A stretch of DNA of 64,000 bases from Kineosporia babensis (lineage in GTDB: Bacteria; Actinomycetota; Actinomycetes; Actinomycetales; Kineosporiaceae): the NCBI RefSeq assembly GCF_021129305.1, contig NZ_JAJOMB010000025.1, positions 1-64,000 on the forward strand. Reading direction: 5' to 3'. The notes beneath the pieces were generated by a model. That model was not told the origin of the DNA. It made no database searches and worked only from the letters and a program-made list of their open reading frames with translations. A program made the position numbers and the translations under genes. Of this stretch, positions 8,684 through 17,278 are shown in pieces. How positions within the stretch are numbered: position 1 is the stretch's first letter; the number at the start of each line of letters is the position of its first letter.

Positions 8684-9481
8684 GTGAACCCTCCCAAACG
8701 GGGCACATGGGCAGCGGCGGGGGTGGCTGTGGCCGAGTACACGCACGAGATCGACGTCCGTCGGCAGCGGGTTGCGCGGGCCGGTCCGAACGGGCTGGTG
8801 GCCGGGGGCGAGCGGCGATTGCTCTCGGGTGAGCTGGATTTCGGCGGTCCCGGCCCGGATCGGGATACCTGCTGGTGGGAGCTGGGCCCGCGAACCCGTG
8901 AGCGACTGGTCGAACTGGCCGGGCCGAGCCTGCAGTGGTGGGCCGTGCACCGGAGGGTGGGCGGGCGAACAGCCGTCGAGGCGGGCCTGCTCGGGCGCGA
9001 CGGGTTCGTGTTCGCCGAGCCGCGGCTGAACACCGAGCGCCAACCGGTGGCGGCGATCCACGCCTACCTGTTCAGGCCGGGCAGCTCCCGTCAGGTCGCG
9101 ATCAGCTGGAAACCCGAACGGCAGGCACCCGGCCGGCGTTCCGGTGGCGACGTCGGTCCCTCGGCGGCTTCGGCGGGGAAGGCCGCCGTGCGTCTGATCG
9201 GGCTGTCCGAGCTGGGTGCGAGCACGCTCGGGGCGATGCCGCCGAAGGCCCAGCATCTGCTGCTGGAGCCCTTCGTGCAGGGTGAGCGACTGCTGCGCTC
9301 GGAGATCTACTACTGGGGCAGCCCGAACGAGACCAGCATCTTCGTCACCGTGCTGGCCGGGGAACACACGGTCACCTCGGCCACCGGCTCACGGTTCGTC
9401 CCGGCCGGGCACGAGGAGGCCACCGCGCACTGGGACCTGGTCTGCCGCCGGGCCGACGTGGCCCGGCGAATCGGGCGGTGA
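8684..9481 (+). CDS. Hypothetical protein between two J-domain genes, 265 aa
   Basis: Unknown soluble protein. No signal peptide or membrane helix. Trp-rich motifs (CWWELGPRTRERLVELAG and LQWWAVHRRVGG) are in the first half and a YYWGSPNETSIFVTV segment is near the end. The start is uncertain: GTG at 8684 gives 265 aa, while in-frame GTG codons at 8723 and 8729 would give a cleaner N-terminus. It sits in the same direction between two J-domain proteins with short gaps on both sides, so it is probably part of one transcription unit, perhaps as a client or partner of the J proteins. That role is inference from position only. Confidence 0.6.
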   Translation: MNPPKRGTWAAAGVAVAEYTHEIDVRRQRVARAGPNGLVAGGERRLLSGELDFGGPGPDRDTCWWELGPRTRERLVELAGPSLQWWAVHRRVGGRTAVEAGLLGRDGFVFAEPRLNTERQPVAAIHAYLFRPGSSRQVAISWKPERQAPGRRSGGDVGPSAASAGKAAVRLIGLSELGASTLGAMPPKAQHLLLEPFVQGERLLRSEIYYWGSPNETSIFVTVLAGEHTVTSATGSRFVPAGHEEATAHWDLVCRRADVARRIGR

Positions 9482-9519
9482 CCGGGTCTTGGTTGAGGCG
9501 TTGAGCGGGGTGGCTGAGG

Positions 9520-10365
9520 GTGATGGGCCGGTATTCGGATCTGGGTGGGCGCACGGCCTACGAGGTGCTGCAGCTGCCCGAGAGCGCGCCGGCCGCGGAC
9601 GTGGTCAAGGCGTACCGGCGACGACAACGTGAGGTGCATCCGGACCTCGGGGGCGACCGGGACGAGTCGGCCCAGGTGGCGATCGCCTACCGATGGCTGA
9701 CCCGGGAGCGGCCCGACTACGACGATCACCTGCGTTCGCTGCGGGGTTTCGACCCGGCCTGGGGTACGCCGGAGTCGGCCGGTGCCTCCTCGGACGGTTT
9801 CGAGGGCCCGGCCAGAGACAGCGAAGGTCCGGCCTGGGACGGCAAGGATCCGGTCCGGGACAGCGAGGGTTCGGTCTGGGACGAGGCCGTGCCGGACCCG
9901 GCGTCCGCTGCAGGCGGTGAACAGGTTTGGTGGGGTACCTGGGAACCCGAGGAAGTCGTGGAGGACCCGCCGGCTCCTTCGTCGCCTGAGTCTTCCGGGG
10001 AGAAGTTTCCGGACAAGGGCCTGGACGATGAGCCGGACGACCTGTGGGCCCGGGTCCAGGCCGATCAGGAGGCGAAGGAACGCTGGCGTGAAGGACTGAT
10101 CCGGGCCGCTCGCCAGAGCCGGCAGCCGCGGGAACGGAAGACGGGCCGCAGGTGGAGTTTCGCGGTGTTCTGGGCGGTCCTGACCGCGGTGATGGGCCTG
10201 TACTTCATGTCGATCCCGCTGGCCCTGTGGATGCTCTTCCAGATGTGGCGCTTTCCGGAGAGCTACCGGGGCAAGGTCCTGATGTGGATCGTGCTCGTCT
10301 GGTCGGTGGCACAGTTCTTCCGGGAGGCGGTGACCTCGGTGGGCGGGCTGTTCACGGGGCTTTAG
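9520..10365 (+). CDS. J-domain membrane protein, second copy
   Basis: A 281-residue protein with an N-terminal J domain at about residues 9-65 (AYEVLQL, VKAYRRRQREVHPDLGGD), HPD present, closely resembling the J domain of the gene two positions upstream. An acidic Ser/Gly/Asp-rich linker follows, containing near-repeats such as ARDSEGPAWDG / VRDSEGSVWDE. Two C-terminal hydrophobic segments follow (about residues 208-232 and 243-262). The GTG at 9520 and the ATG at 9523 are both possible starts. The shared J-domain wording (LGGRTAYEVL against LDGRSAYQVL) suggests duplication followed by divergence of the tails. Confidence 0.72.
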   Translation: MMGRYSDLGGRTAYEVLQLPESAPAADVVKAYRRRQREVHPDLGGDRDESAQVAIAYRWLTRERPDYDDHLRSLRGFDPAWGTPESAGASSDGFEGPARDSEGPAWDGKDPVRDSEGSVWDEAVPDPASAAGGEQVWWGTWEPEEVVEDPPAPSSPESSGEKFPDKGLDDEPDDLWARVQADQEAKERWREGLIRAARQSRQPRERKTGRRWSFAVFWAVLTAVMGLYFMSIPLALWMLFQMWRFPESYRGKVLMWIVLVWSVAQFFREAVTSVGGLFTGL

Positions 10366-10439
10366 CCTGCGGGTCGGCGATCGACTGGACGGCGTCGTAG
10401 AAATCCGAGTGCGGCATGACGACGTACTTGGCCGAGGGC

Positions 10440-10649
10440 TCAGGATGCTGCGCTGCGGCGCCGGGCTTCGAACTCCTCGACCTGCTCGGCCAGCTCGGAG
10501 TTCATGGCCTGGACGAAGGCGTCTGGCAACTCGCCTTCTCGCACCGGATTGGCCCGGTGTCGGCGCAGCGCGTTTTCATACTCGGCCGGCGTCATGGCCG
10601 CCAGCTCTTCGCGGCTGTAGAACGTGTGGCCCTTCCACTGGCGTGGCAT
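10440..10649 (-). CDS. Small conserved-looking charged protein, 69 aa
   Basis: A 69-residue soluble protein rich in Glu, Arg and Ala, probably helical (MPRQWKGHTFYSREEL at the start, ELAEQVEEFEARRRS at the end). The start codon has a strong ribosome binding site (GGAGGA about 7 bases upstream), which is why it is called. Family not recognised. It lies 43 bases downstream of the fused permease gene in the same direction and may be the last gene of that unit. Confidence 0.55.
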   Translation of the reverse strand: MPRQWKGHTFYSREELAAMTPAEYENALRRHRANPVREGELPDAFVQAMNSELAEQVEEFEARRRSAAS

Positions 10650-10692
10650 GAAGGGTCCTCCTCGCGTTCGAGTCCCGACAGTGTTCCACGGT

Positions 10693-12510
10693 TCAGGAGG
10701 CGGGGCGTTCGGAGCTGGTCAGGACGGCAAGGGCGACGAGGACACCGGCGGGGCCGAGGACGAGCCAGGGGGCAGTGGCCAGGTAGCCGACGCCGGCGGC
10801 CAGCATGGCGCCGAGTTCGGGGCGGTCGGGGTCGGCGCCGAGGCCGAGGAAGCTCAGGCCGGCGATGCCCAGGGCAGCGGCGGGCAGGCGGACCAAAGCG
10901 TGGCGGAGCAGGGGCGTGAGGACAGCGGGCAGGACGTGGACCCGCAGGAGTCGCCAGGGACCGGCACCGGCCAGGACGGCGGCGCGGACGTAGCCGGCGG
11001 AGCGGGTCTCGGCGGTGAGGGTGCGGGCATGCACGGCCAGGGGGATCCAGGCGACCAGGAGAACGGCCAGGCAGGCGCCGTGCAGGCCTGGCCCCAGGGC
11101 TGCGGCCACGAGCAGGCCGACGAGGTTGGAGGGCACGGTGGCCAGGACGTCCAGTGCGCCCGGGTTCCCGCTGGAGCTGGTCAGGCCGGCGGCCGTTCCC
11201 AGCAGGGCGCCGATCAGCAGCGCGGCGAGCGTGATCGCGGCGGCCAGGGAGACGGTCAGGACGGTGCCCTCCGCCAGGCGTCCCCACTGGTCGTGTCCTA
11301 CAGCGTCGGCGCCCAGCGGGTGAGCCAGGCTCGGCGAGGCCAGGCGCAGGGACAGGTCCGTGCCGGTGCCGTCGCGGAACAGCCCCGTGACCAGGCCCGC
11401 CAGCAGCAAAGCCATCAGGCCGCCGAGAACCCAGCGCCGACGTCCCACATTTCCTGACCCCAGCCCGGCGTGTACCCCCAGGGTCCGCTCCGCCTCCAGC
11501 ACGGCAAGCCCCCGGTGGACCGCGGCCGCTACCCCGGCGGCAAGCAACCCGACCACGACGAAACTGGCGAGCACCGCCTGCACGACCGGCAGGTCCTCGG
11601 CCAGCACGGCGTCCAGGGCGAGCGTTCCGGCGCCGGGGATGGAGAAGACCTTCTCCACCGCCACGGACGAGCCGACGATCGACATGCCCACCACCACGAC
11701 CTGCGGTGCGCCCACGGCCACGAGGCGCCGGACCACCGCCCGCCGCAGCGGCCGCCGGTCCAGGCCGCTGGCCCGCCAGGTCCGCACCCAGGGGTCGGAC
11801 AGGGTTTGCTCCGCGGTGGAGGACAGCATGCGCGCCAGCAGTCCGCCCGCCGGGAGGCCGAGGGCCAGACCGGGCAGCACCGCGCTCGCGGGTCCGTTCC
11901 AGCCGAAGACCGGAAGCAGACGCCAGGTGACGGCGAACAACAGCACGCCCACGACGGCGACGACGACCTCGGGGAGGGCCGCGAGCGCTGCGGGGACGGG
12001 GCCGTTGAGCAGGCGGGGGATGCGGGCCGGGCCGGTGGGGCCGGACTTGGAGCTGTGCCGGATGGCGGGGGTCAGGAGGGCGGCGGCGACCAGGACGGCG
12101 ATCAGGAGGGCGGTGCCGGCCAGGGTCAGTGAGGTGATCAGCGCGGGGCGGACGAGTTCGTCGACGGGCTGGCTGCTGACCCAGCTGGTGCCGAAGTCGC
12201 CGCGCAGGGCGTGCAGCAGCCAGGTCAGGACGCCGGTGATCGGCGAGGAGGGCAGATCGAGTTCCTGGCGGAGGGCCTCGACGGCCTCGGGGTCGTTGCC
12301 GCGGGCGGTGAAGCGCACCCGCAGCACGGTCTGGGCCGGATCTTCTCCCCGCAGCCAGGGCAGGGCCGCAACCGTGAACAGCAACAGCAGGAACGCCGCG
12401 ATCGTGGTGGGGGCCGAGCGCAGGCCGGCGGGGGCCCACCGTCCCCACCTGGCGGCGCGCTTTCCGGTCGCTGAGCCTTGCTGAGGTTGGCTTGGCTGGG
12501 TGGCCTTCAT
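10693..12510 (-). CDS. Fused DppB-DppC-type ABC transporter permease
   Basis: A 605-residue integral membrane protein in which two peptide/nickel-type permeases are joined in one chain. The N-half resembles DppB/NikB: first helix near ATTIAAFLLLLFTVAALPW, the RGDFGTSWVSSQPV periplasmic region, and an EAA-type loop around VRTWRASGLDRRPLRRAV. The C-half resembles DppC/NikC: GADAVGHDQWGR, and an EAA-type loop around VRAAVLAGAGPWRLLRVH. The start is set at the ATG at 12510, because upstream in-frame sequence has no coding character and overlaps the intergenic hairpin. It follows the binding protein gene after 179 bases. No ATPase gene is in the window, so the energising subunit must be elsewhere or shared. 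Probable substrates, given the B12 riboswitch, are cobalt/nickel or a corrinoid precursor. Confidence 0.85.
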   Translation of the reverse strand: MKATQPSQPQQGSATGKRAARWGRWAPAGLRSAPTTIAAFLLLLFTVAALPWLRGEDPAQTVLRVRFTARGNDPEAVEALRQELDLPSSPITGVLTWLLHALRGDFGTSWVSSQPVDELVRPALITSLTLAGTALLIAVLVAAALLTPAIRHSSKSGPTGPARIPRLLNGPVPAALAALPEVVVAVVGVLLFAVTWRLLPVFGWNGPASAVLPGLALGLPAGGLLARMLSSTAEQTLSDPWVRTWRASGLDRRPLRRAVVRRLVAVGAPQVVVVGMSIVGSSVAVEKVFSIPGAGTLALDAVLAEDLPVVQAVLASFVVVGLLAAGVAAAVHRGLAVLEAERTLGVHAGLGSGNVGRRRWVLGGLMALLLAGLVTGLFRDGTGTDLSLRLASPSLAHPLGADAVGHDQWGRLAEGTVLTVSLAAAITLAALLIGALLGTAAGLTSSSGNPGALDVLATVPSNLVGLLVAAALGPGLHGACLAVLLVAWIPLAVHARTLTAETRSAGYVRAAVLAGAGPWRLLRVHVLPAVLTPLLRHALVRLPAAALGIAGLSFLGLGADPDRPELGAMLAAGVGYLATAPWLVLGPAGVLVALAVLTSSERPAS

Positions 12511-12627
12511 TGGCTGATCGGCGATCGGGCGGTCAACGTGGCTGGCCGGCTGTGTAAGGCATCCGGCCTGAACCACCGGCTGAGCCGAGCCAGCCCTGCC
12601 CGGGTGCCTCGGGCGTCCATAGTTCTG

Positions 12628-12674
12628 GTCGTGATCATGGAGCTCTGGTGTGGTTGCGGCTCCATGATCACGAC
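12628..12674 (-). terminator. Strong 16-bp hairpin between binding protein and permease genes
   Basis: Perfect inverted repeat: arms at 12628-12643 and 12659-12674 (left arm GTCGTGATCATGGAGC), 15-base loop. It begins 16 bases after the stop codon of the binding protein. There is no U-tract on the minus strand, as is common in actinomycete terminators. Likely an intra-operon attenuator or a 3'-end stabiliser that lowers permease expression relative to the binding protein. Confidence 0.6.
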
Positions 12675-12689
12675 GGACGGTGCGCAGGA

Positions 12690-14198
12690 TCAGTTGCTGA
12701 AGGTGGTCTGTGCGGTGACGACGGCCCGCTCCCACGGGTCACCGGCCAGGTCGGTGAGGCCGTCGGCGATGCCGAACTGGGTGCGGTCGTGGATCAGCGG
12801 GATGACGGCGACCTGGGACAGCAGTTCGTGCTCGGCGGTGACGGCGGCCTGGTTGCGGGCGTCGACGTCGGACTCCTCGGCGGCCTGGGCCAGGGCGGTG
12901 TCGAGGTCCTCGTCGCAGTACCGGCTGATGTTGTAGCCGCCCTGGCAACCGAAGTCGGCCTGCAGGTAGCTGATCGGGTCGGCGGTGTCCTGGCCGTACG
13001 AGCGGCTCATGATGACCGCGTCGTAGGTGCCCTCGAGGTAGTCGGACTCCATCTGGTTGTACTCCTGGATCACCGTCTTGACGTCGAAGCCGGCCTTGCG
13101 CCACCGGTCGGCGACGACGGTGGCGATCTCGGTCAGTTCCGGGCGGTCGGAGAACGTGGCCAGCGTGATCTGCCGGGGTGTCTCGCTCGTGTCCCAGTCC
13201 AGCGGCGCGGGGTAGGTGGCGGCGGGGCGGTCCTGGGCCCAGGTGGACACCGACGAGAACAGGCCCTGGGCCGGGTCGGCGGCGCCGGCGTAGATGGTTC
13301 CGGCCAGGTCCAGGCCCTCCAGGGCTTCGCGGGCCACTTCCCGGGCGGCCGGGTTGGCCATCACCGGCGAGTCCTGGGTGAGGTGGATCGAGACGGTCCG
13401 CGGCAGCGGCACCGCCACCACGTTGTCGGCGCCCACCTGCTCGAGCTGGTCGGCGGGCAGGGCCTGGGCCAGGTCGCTCTGCCCGGCGCGCAGCGCGGAG
13501 GCCCGCTGGTCACCGTCGGCCACGAAGCTCAGCTCGATCCCGGCCAGGGCCGGCTCGCCGCCCCAGTAGCCGGTGTTGGCACTCAGGTCGGCCGAGCTGG
13601 TGCCGTTCAGCTTGGTGATGGTGTACGGGCCGGTGCCGGTCCCGACCACCGAGGGCAGGGCCGGGTCGGCGTACGCCTTCTGCGCCAGGATCGCCAGCTC
13701 CGGCGAGGTCAGGCGCTGGATGAGGACCGGGTCGGGCGTCTTGGTGACGACCTTGATCGCGTTCTCGCCCTCGGCGCTGACGGTCAGGGCGGTGCCGGAC
13801 AGCGCCCGCGGGGCGGGCTTGGCCTCGGCGGCATGGGTCAGGGACGCGGCGACGGCCTCGGCGGTCATCGGGGTGCCGTCCTGGAACTTCACACCCTCGC
13901 GCAGGGTGATCTGCCAGGTGGTCAGGTCGAGCTGTTCCCACCCAGTGGCCAGGGACGGCTCGGGGGTGCCGGACGGGTCGAGCTTGACCAGGGTCTCGGT
14001 GGCGCCGACGCCGTAGCTGGTCACCGCGTCGTCGCTGTAGGGGCTCAGCCCGGCGACCGGGGTGAACGCGTACGCGTAGCGCAGGGTCTTCTTGCCTTCT
14101 GCGGCGCCGGCCTCGTCGCTGCCGCCGCCGCAGGCGGCGAGGGACAGGGCGAACGCCGCAGCGAGCGCGGTGGTCTTCAGAACACGTGCATGGCCCAT
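12690..14198 (-). CDS. Peptide/nickel-type ABC transporter substrate-binding lipoprotein
   Basis: A 502-residue family 5 extracellular solute-binding protein. The lipoprotein signal peptide ends in the lipobox LAAC, followed by GGGSDEAG. The conserved family region LREGVKFQDGTPMTAEAV is at about residues 105-125, and GTGPYTITKLNG lies in the middle of the chain. ATG at 14198 with GGAAGGCGG upstream; the reading frame extends further upstream, but that part is riboswitch RNA. The protein is anchored outside the membrane and delivers substrate to the fused permease. Control by a cobalamin riboswitch points to cobalt, nickel or corrinoid-related uptake rather than ordinary peptides; this is inference. 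Confidence 0.88.
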   Translation of the reverse strand: MGHARVLKTTALAAAFALSLAACGGGSDEAGAAEGKKTLRYAYAFTPVAGLSPYSDDAVTSYGVGATETLVKLDPSGTPEPSLATGWEQLDLTTWQITLREGVKFQDGTPMTAEAVAASLTHAAEAKPAPRALSGTALTVSAEGENAIKVVTKTPDPVLIQRLTSPELAILAQKAYADPALPSVVGTGTGPYTITKLNGTSSADLSANTGYWGGEPALAGIELSFVADGDQRASALRAGQSDLAQALPADQLEQVGADNVVAVPLPRTVSIHLTQDSPVMANPAAREVAREALEGLDLAGTIYAGAADPAQGLFSSVSTWAQDRPAATYPAPLDWDTSETPRQITLATFSDRPELTEIATVVADRWRKAGFDVKTVIQEYNQMESDYLEGTYDAVIMSRSYGQDTADPISYLQADFGCQGGYNISRYCDEDLDTALAQAAEESDVDARNQAAVTAEHELLSQVAVIPLIHDRTQFGIADGLTDLAGDPWERAVVTAQTTFSN

Positions 14199-14229
14199 GG
14201 AACGGACCGCCTTCCAGCACCTCGTGGTA

Positions 14230-14410
14230 GCGAAACAGTGCCGTGGCCGGTCTCCTGGCTGTCGGGTCGAACGCTGCCGGCGCACCTTCCCAGGCTGATT
14301 CCAGCCCAGTGGCGCCCGGTCCGGACTTCGCGAACCGGCAGCTTCCCGATCACAGTGGCGAGGGCCGCTCCGGTTTCACACCGGAATTCCCGAGCACCAC
14401 GGCCTGGTCA
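14230..14410 (-). ncRNA. Cobalamin (B12) riboswitch
   Basis: Read on the minus strand the leader shows the cobalamin riboswitch series: CCGGTGTGAAACCGG hairpin, CCTCGCCACTGTGATCGGGA, GTCCGG, GCCACTGGG, CTGGGAAGGTGCGCCGG, then the B12 box AGCCAGGAGACCGGCC at 14245-14260. It ends about 30 bases before the start codon of the binding lipoprotein, so adenosylcobalamin is expected to switch off its expression. Boundaries are approximate. Confidence 0.92.
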
Positions 14411-14512
14411 ACCTAGATGACATCCTCGGCCGACGGCAAGGCGGGGTGCTTTCACCGGCGGATGTATGAATACGTGTTCATTGGGTCAGGTTTCGCAGCG
14501 GAGACCTCCGTT

Positions 14513-14527
14513 CCGGCCTGAGGCCGG
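14513..14527 (-). terminator. Possible terminator of the PTM operon
   Basis: A short GC-rich hairpin (CCGGCC, 3-base loop, GGCCGG) about 32 bases after the stop of the last operon gene, followed by a second partly overlapping GGCCGG-rich fold. No U-run. It would separate the operon from the riboswitch-controlled transporter that follows on the same strand. Confidence 0.35.
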
Positions 14528-14558
14528 CGGCTTCGGCCGGGTTCGGCTCTGCCGGTCC

Positions 14559-15614
14559 TCAGAGCTGAACCAGGACCTTTCCGCGGTTGCCGGCTCGATC
14601 CTGGAACAGGCTCTGGTAGGCAGCGGGGATGTTGTCGAAGCCGTGGTGCAGGCTCTGGTCGTAGGAAATCAGTCCCTGACGGACCAGGCCGCCCACCTCC
14701 TGACGCAGGGCGTGCCAGTTCTCGTCGGTGAACCACTCCATCGAGAAGACACCGCGGACGGTGGCCCGCGGGAACATGATGTACGGCAGCAGCCGGGGGC
14801 CGGTGTGCTCCTGGCCCACCTGGCTGGCCCACTGCCAGCACACCGCGACCTCGCTGCCGACGTTGAGCATCGAGAACGCGGCGTCGGTGATGCTGCCACC
14901 CAGATGGTCCAGGTAACGGTCGATGCCCTGGGGCGCGGCCTCGGCCAGGGTCCGGGCGACCTCGGCAGGGTCGTCGTCCTGGTGGTGGAGCAGGACTTCG
15001 TCGAAACCGAGGCCTTTCAGGTAGCTCAGTTTCGCCGGGCTGCTGGTGGTGCCGATCACCCGGGCCCCGGCCCGGGAGGCCAGCTGCCCGGCCAGCGTGC
15101 CGACACAGCCGGAGGCGCCGGAGATCAGCATGGTGTGGCCGGGCCCGAGCGTGAGGATCCGGTTCACCACGCCCCACGCCGTCATACCGCTGCCGCCCAG
15201 GACGCCGAGCGCGCTCGAGAGCGGCAGCACGTCGTCGTAGTCGGCCGGATCCAGGCGCCGGTAGGCCGGGAAGACCATGGGGAAGGTCCCGGTCTGCCAG
15301 GGCGCGGCGGCCCCGGTGCTGATCACGTGGGTGCGCCAGCCGCCGAAACCCTGCACCACGTCACCCGGCCGGTGCGCGGCGCGCGGGCCGGCCTCGAGCA
15401 CCCGCATGATCGAGTCGGCCCCCATGACCTGGCCCGGCGGGGTGTCCAGGGCGATGCCCTGCAGGTACGGGTCGACTGAGACGTAGAGGGTCTCCAGCAG
15501 CATTTCCTCGTCGGCGAGCCGGACGTCGACCTCCTGGGTGACCTTCTGGTACATCCGCTCGACGTCGGGCCTGCCCTCGACGTGGTCCTTGACGATCCAC
15601 TCGTGCACGTTCAC
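14559..15614 (-). CDS. ftdE: MDR-family NADPH reductase of the PTM cluster (FtdE/PtdC/IkaC-like)
   Basis: A 351-residue medium-chain dehydrogenase/reductase of the zinc-independent type (leukotriene B4 dehydrogenase-like). The nucleotide-binding loop GASGCVGTLAGQ is at about residues 148-160, and the family markers VSVDPYLQG and GVVNRILTLGPG are present. In tetramate macrolactam pathways this enzyme performs a reductive cyclisation: it closes the inner ring in ikarugamycin and the third, six-membered ring in 5/5/6 compounds. The GTG start overlaps the stop of the upstream gene by 4 bases (GTGA). It is the last gene of the five-gene operon. Confidence 0.88.
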   Translation of the reverse strand: MNVHEWIVKDHVEGRPDVERMYQKVTQEVDVRLADEEMLLETLYVSVDPYLQGIALDTPPGQVMGADSIMRVLEAGPRAAHRPGDVVQGFGGWRTHVISTGAAAPWQTGTFPMVFPAYRRLDPADYDDVLPLSSALGVLGGSGMTAWGVVNRILTLGPGHTMLISGASGCVGTLAGQLASRAGARVIGTTSSPAKLSYLKGLGFDEVLLHHQDDDPAEVARTLAEAAPQGIDRYLDHLGGSITDAAFSMLNVGSEVAVCWQWASQVGQEHTGPRLLPYIMFPRATVRGVFSMEWFTDENWHALRQEVGGLVRQGLISYDQSLHHGFDNIPAAYQSLFQDRAGNRGKVLVQL

Positions 15615-17278
15615 GGTGCCTCCTGCGGTTGTGGTCCGACCGGGATCAGAGTGTGGGTGGGCATCGGCAGGGTCTGGTCGATGCTGGCGGAGAACTCGCG
15701 GCCGTCGTCGTGGCAGACGAACTGCATCACGTGACGGCCCGCGGCGGCGGCGCGGATCAGGCCGCCGGTGGTGGCCCAGACCCCGGACTGGTAGAAGTTC
15801 GCCAGCCCGGGCAGACCCGGGCCGTGTTTCTTGACCAGTTCCTCCAGCGTCTCGCCGCCCTCGACGAAGGGTTGCCAGCCGAGCACCGTGCCGTCGTAGT
15901 TGCCGGTGTAGCGCACCTGGCTGAGGGGCGTGGAGACGTCCCGGACCACCACAGACTCGCGCAGCCCCGGGTAGCGCTGTTCGAGGAAGTCCACGACGGC
16001 GTCGCGGACCTGACGTTTGGCCCGCTGGTAGGCGCGGCCGCGCTGGACCGGCAGCGTGTGCAGCGGCTGCCCCCGGCGCACCCGGGTGGCCTGCTCCGGG
16101 CCCTCGCTCAGTTCCCGCCAGGGTTCGATGTCGCAGAAGTAGGTGGCGTAGACCACGCTGGTTCCCTCGGGCGAGAGTTCCGGGTAGTGGGCGCTGCGGA
16201 ACTGGACGTTGATGCTGGGATGCCGCAGGCCGATCAGCTTCCCGGCGGTGCCGGGCTCGAGCAGGTGCGTGGTGCACGGATCGCCCTGGGGCGCACCGGC
16301 CCGCAGGCCGAGGAAGACGATGAAGTAGCCCGGGAAGACCATGCCGGCTTCGGAAATCGTTCTGGTGTAGAGCTTGCGGTACTCCTCGGTGAGGTAGCGG
16401 CCACCCAGGAACCGGGTCATCGTGGTGTGGCCGTCGCACGCCGAGACCACGATGTCGGAGCGCATCTGGCGCCCGTCGGTGAGCCGTACCCCCACCGCCC
16501 GGTCGTTCTCGACCAGGATCTGTTCCACCTTGGCGTTGTAGGTGACCTGCCCGCCGAGCCGGCGGTAGCGCTGCTCGATCGAGGTGGCCAGGCCCAGCGA
16601 GCCGCCCTCGGGCACCCCGGCCGCCTGGTCGGCGTGCGCGGCCAGCTGGAAGTAGTTCGGCAGCACCGGGAACGCCGGATGCCGTTCGTAGAGGATGAAG
16701 TTGAACGCCTCACGCAGCAGCGGGTCCTGGAACCGGGCCGAGTAGTCGGACATCAGCACGGTGATCGATCTGCGGATCACGTTGAAGTAGGGCAGGAACG
16801 ACAGCAGCATCCGGGCGCGCTCGCGTCGCCCCATCAGGCCGACCGGTTTCAGGAACGGGTACACCGCCAGGGCCCGCCGGAAGGTGCGCAGCCCGGCGCA
16901 GAACTGGCCGATCAGCCGGGCGTCGGCCGGCGACAGCGCGCACAGGTGGGCCTGCAGCCGGTCGGGGTCGGAGTAGAAGTAGACCGCCCGGCCGTCGCGC
17001 CCCCGCACCACGTTGAACACGTCGAAGTGCCGCATCTGTTTTCCCTGCAGGGCACCCAGTTCCAGCCAGATCTGGTACATCTCGCTGCCCGGCCCGCTGC
17101 CCAGCAGCCAGCTGATGCAGCTGTCGAAGGTGAACCGGCCCCGGTCCCAGGCGGTGCAGCAGCCCCCGGGGACCTCGTGCATCTCCAGGATCTGGGTGCG
17201 GTAGCCGTTCATCTGGGCGTAGCAGCCGGTGGACAGGCCGCCCAGGCCGGCCCCGATGATGATCATGCTCTGCCTCAT
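15611..17278 (-). CDS. ftdD: FAD-dependent phytoene desaturase-like cyclase of the PTM cluster (second copy)
   Basis: A 555-residue CrtI/phytoene-desaturase-type flavoenzyme. The N-terminal dinucleotide fold IIIGAGLGGLSTGCYA is followed by EVPGGCCTAW, and the family C-terminal FAD region is QSGVWATTGGLIRAAAAG. The first residues are set by the ATG at 17278, which overlaps the stop of the previous gene (ATGA). In PTM pathways such enzymes drive formation of the carbocycles from the polyene chains; two copies plus an MDR reductase are typical of 5/5/6 ring systems. It resembles the adjacent flavoenzyme over its whole length, so the pair arose by duplication. Which of the two closes the first ring cannot be told from sequence alone. 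Confidence 0.88.
   Translation of the reverse strand: MRQSMIIIGAGLGGLSTGCYAQMNGYRTQILEMHEVPGGCCTAWDRGRFTFDSCISWLLGSGPGSEMYQIWLELGALQGKQMRHFDVFNVVRGRDGRAVYFYSDPDRLQAHLCALSPADARLIGQFCAGLRTFRRALAVYPFLKPVGLMGRRERARMLLSFLPYFNVIRRSITVLMSDYSARFQDPLLREAFNFILYERHPAFPVLPNYFQLAAHADQAAGVPEGGSLGLATSIEQRYRRLGGQVTYNAKVEQILVENDRAVGVRLTDGRQMRSDIVVSACDGHTTMTRFLGGRYLTEEYRKLYTRTISEAGMVFPGYFIVFLGLRAGAPQGDPCTTHLLEPGTAGKLIGLRHPSINVQFRSAHYPELSPEGTSVVYATYFCDIEPWRELSEGPEQATRVRRGQPLHTLPVQRGRAYQRAKRQVRDAVVDFLEQRYPGLRESVVVRDVSTPLSQVRYTGNYDGTVLGWQPFVEGGETLEELVKKHGPGLPGLANFYQSGVWATTGGLIRAAAAGRHVMQFVCHDDGREFSASIDQTLPMPTHTLIPVGPQPQEAP

Noticed and set aside
10352..10417. A 21-codon minus-strand frame starting MPHSDFYDAVQ
   Set aside because: It looks protein-like and follows the 69-aa gene, but it has no ribosome binding site, is very short, and overlaps the end of a plus-strand gene. 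It may be the remnant of a longer reading frame.
12648..14420. A 590-codon open frame on the plus strand
   Set aside because: It lies opposite the substrate-binding protein gene and the riboswitch, both of which are well supported on the minus strand.
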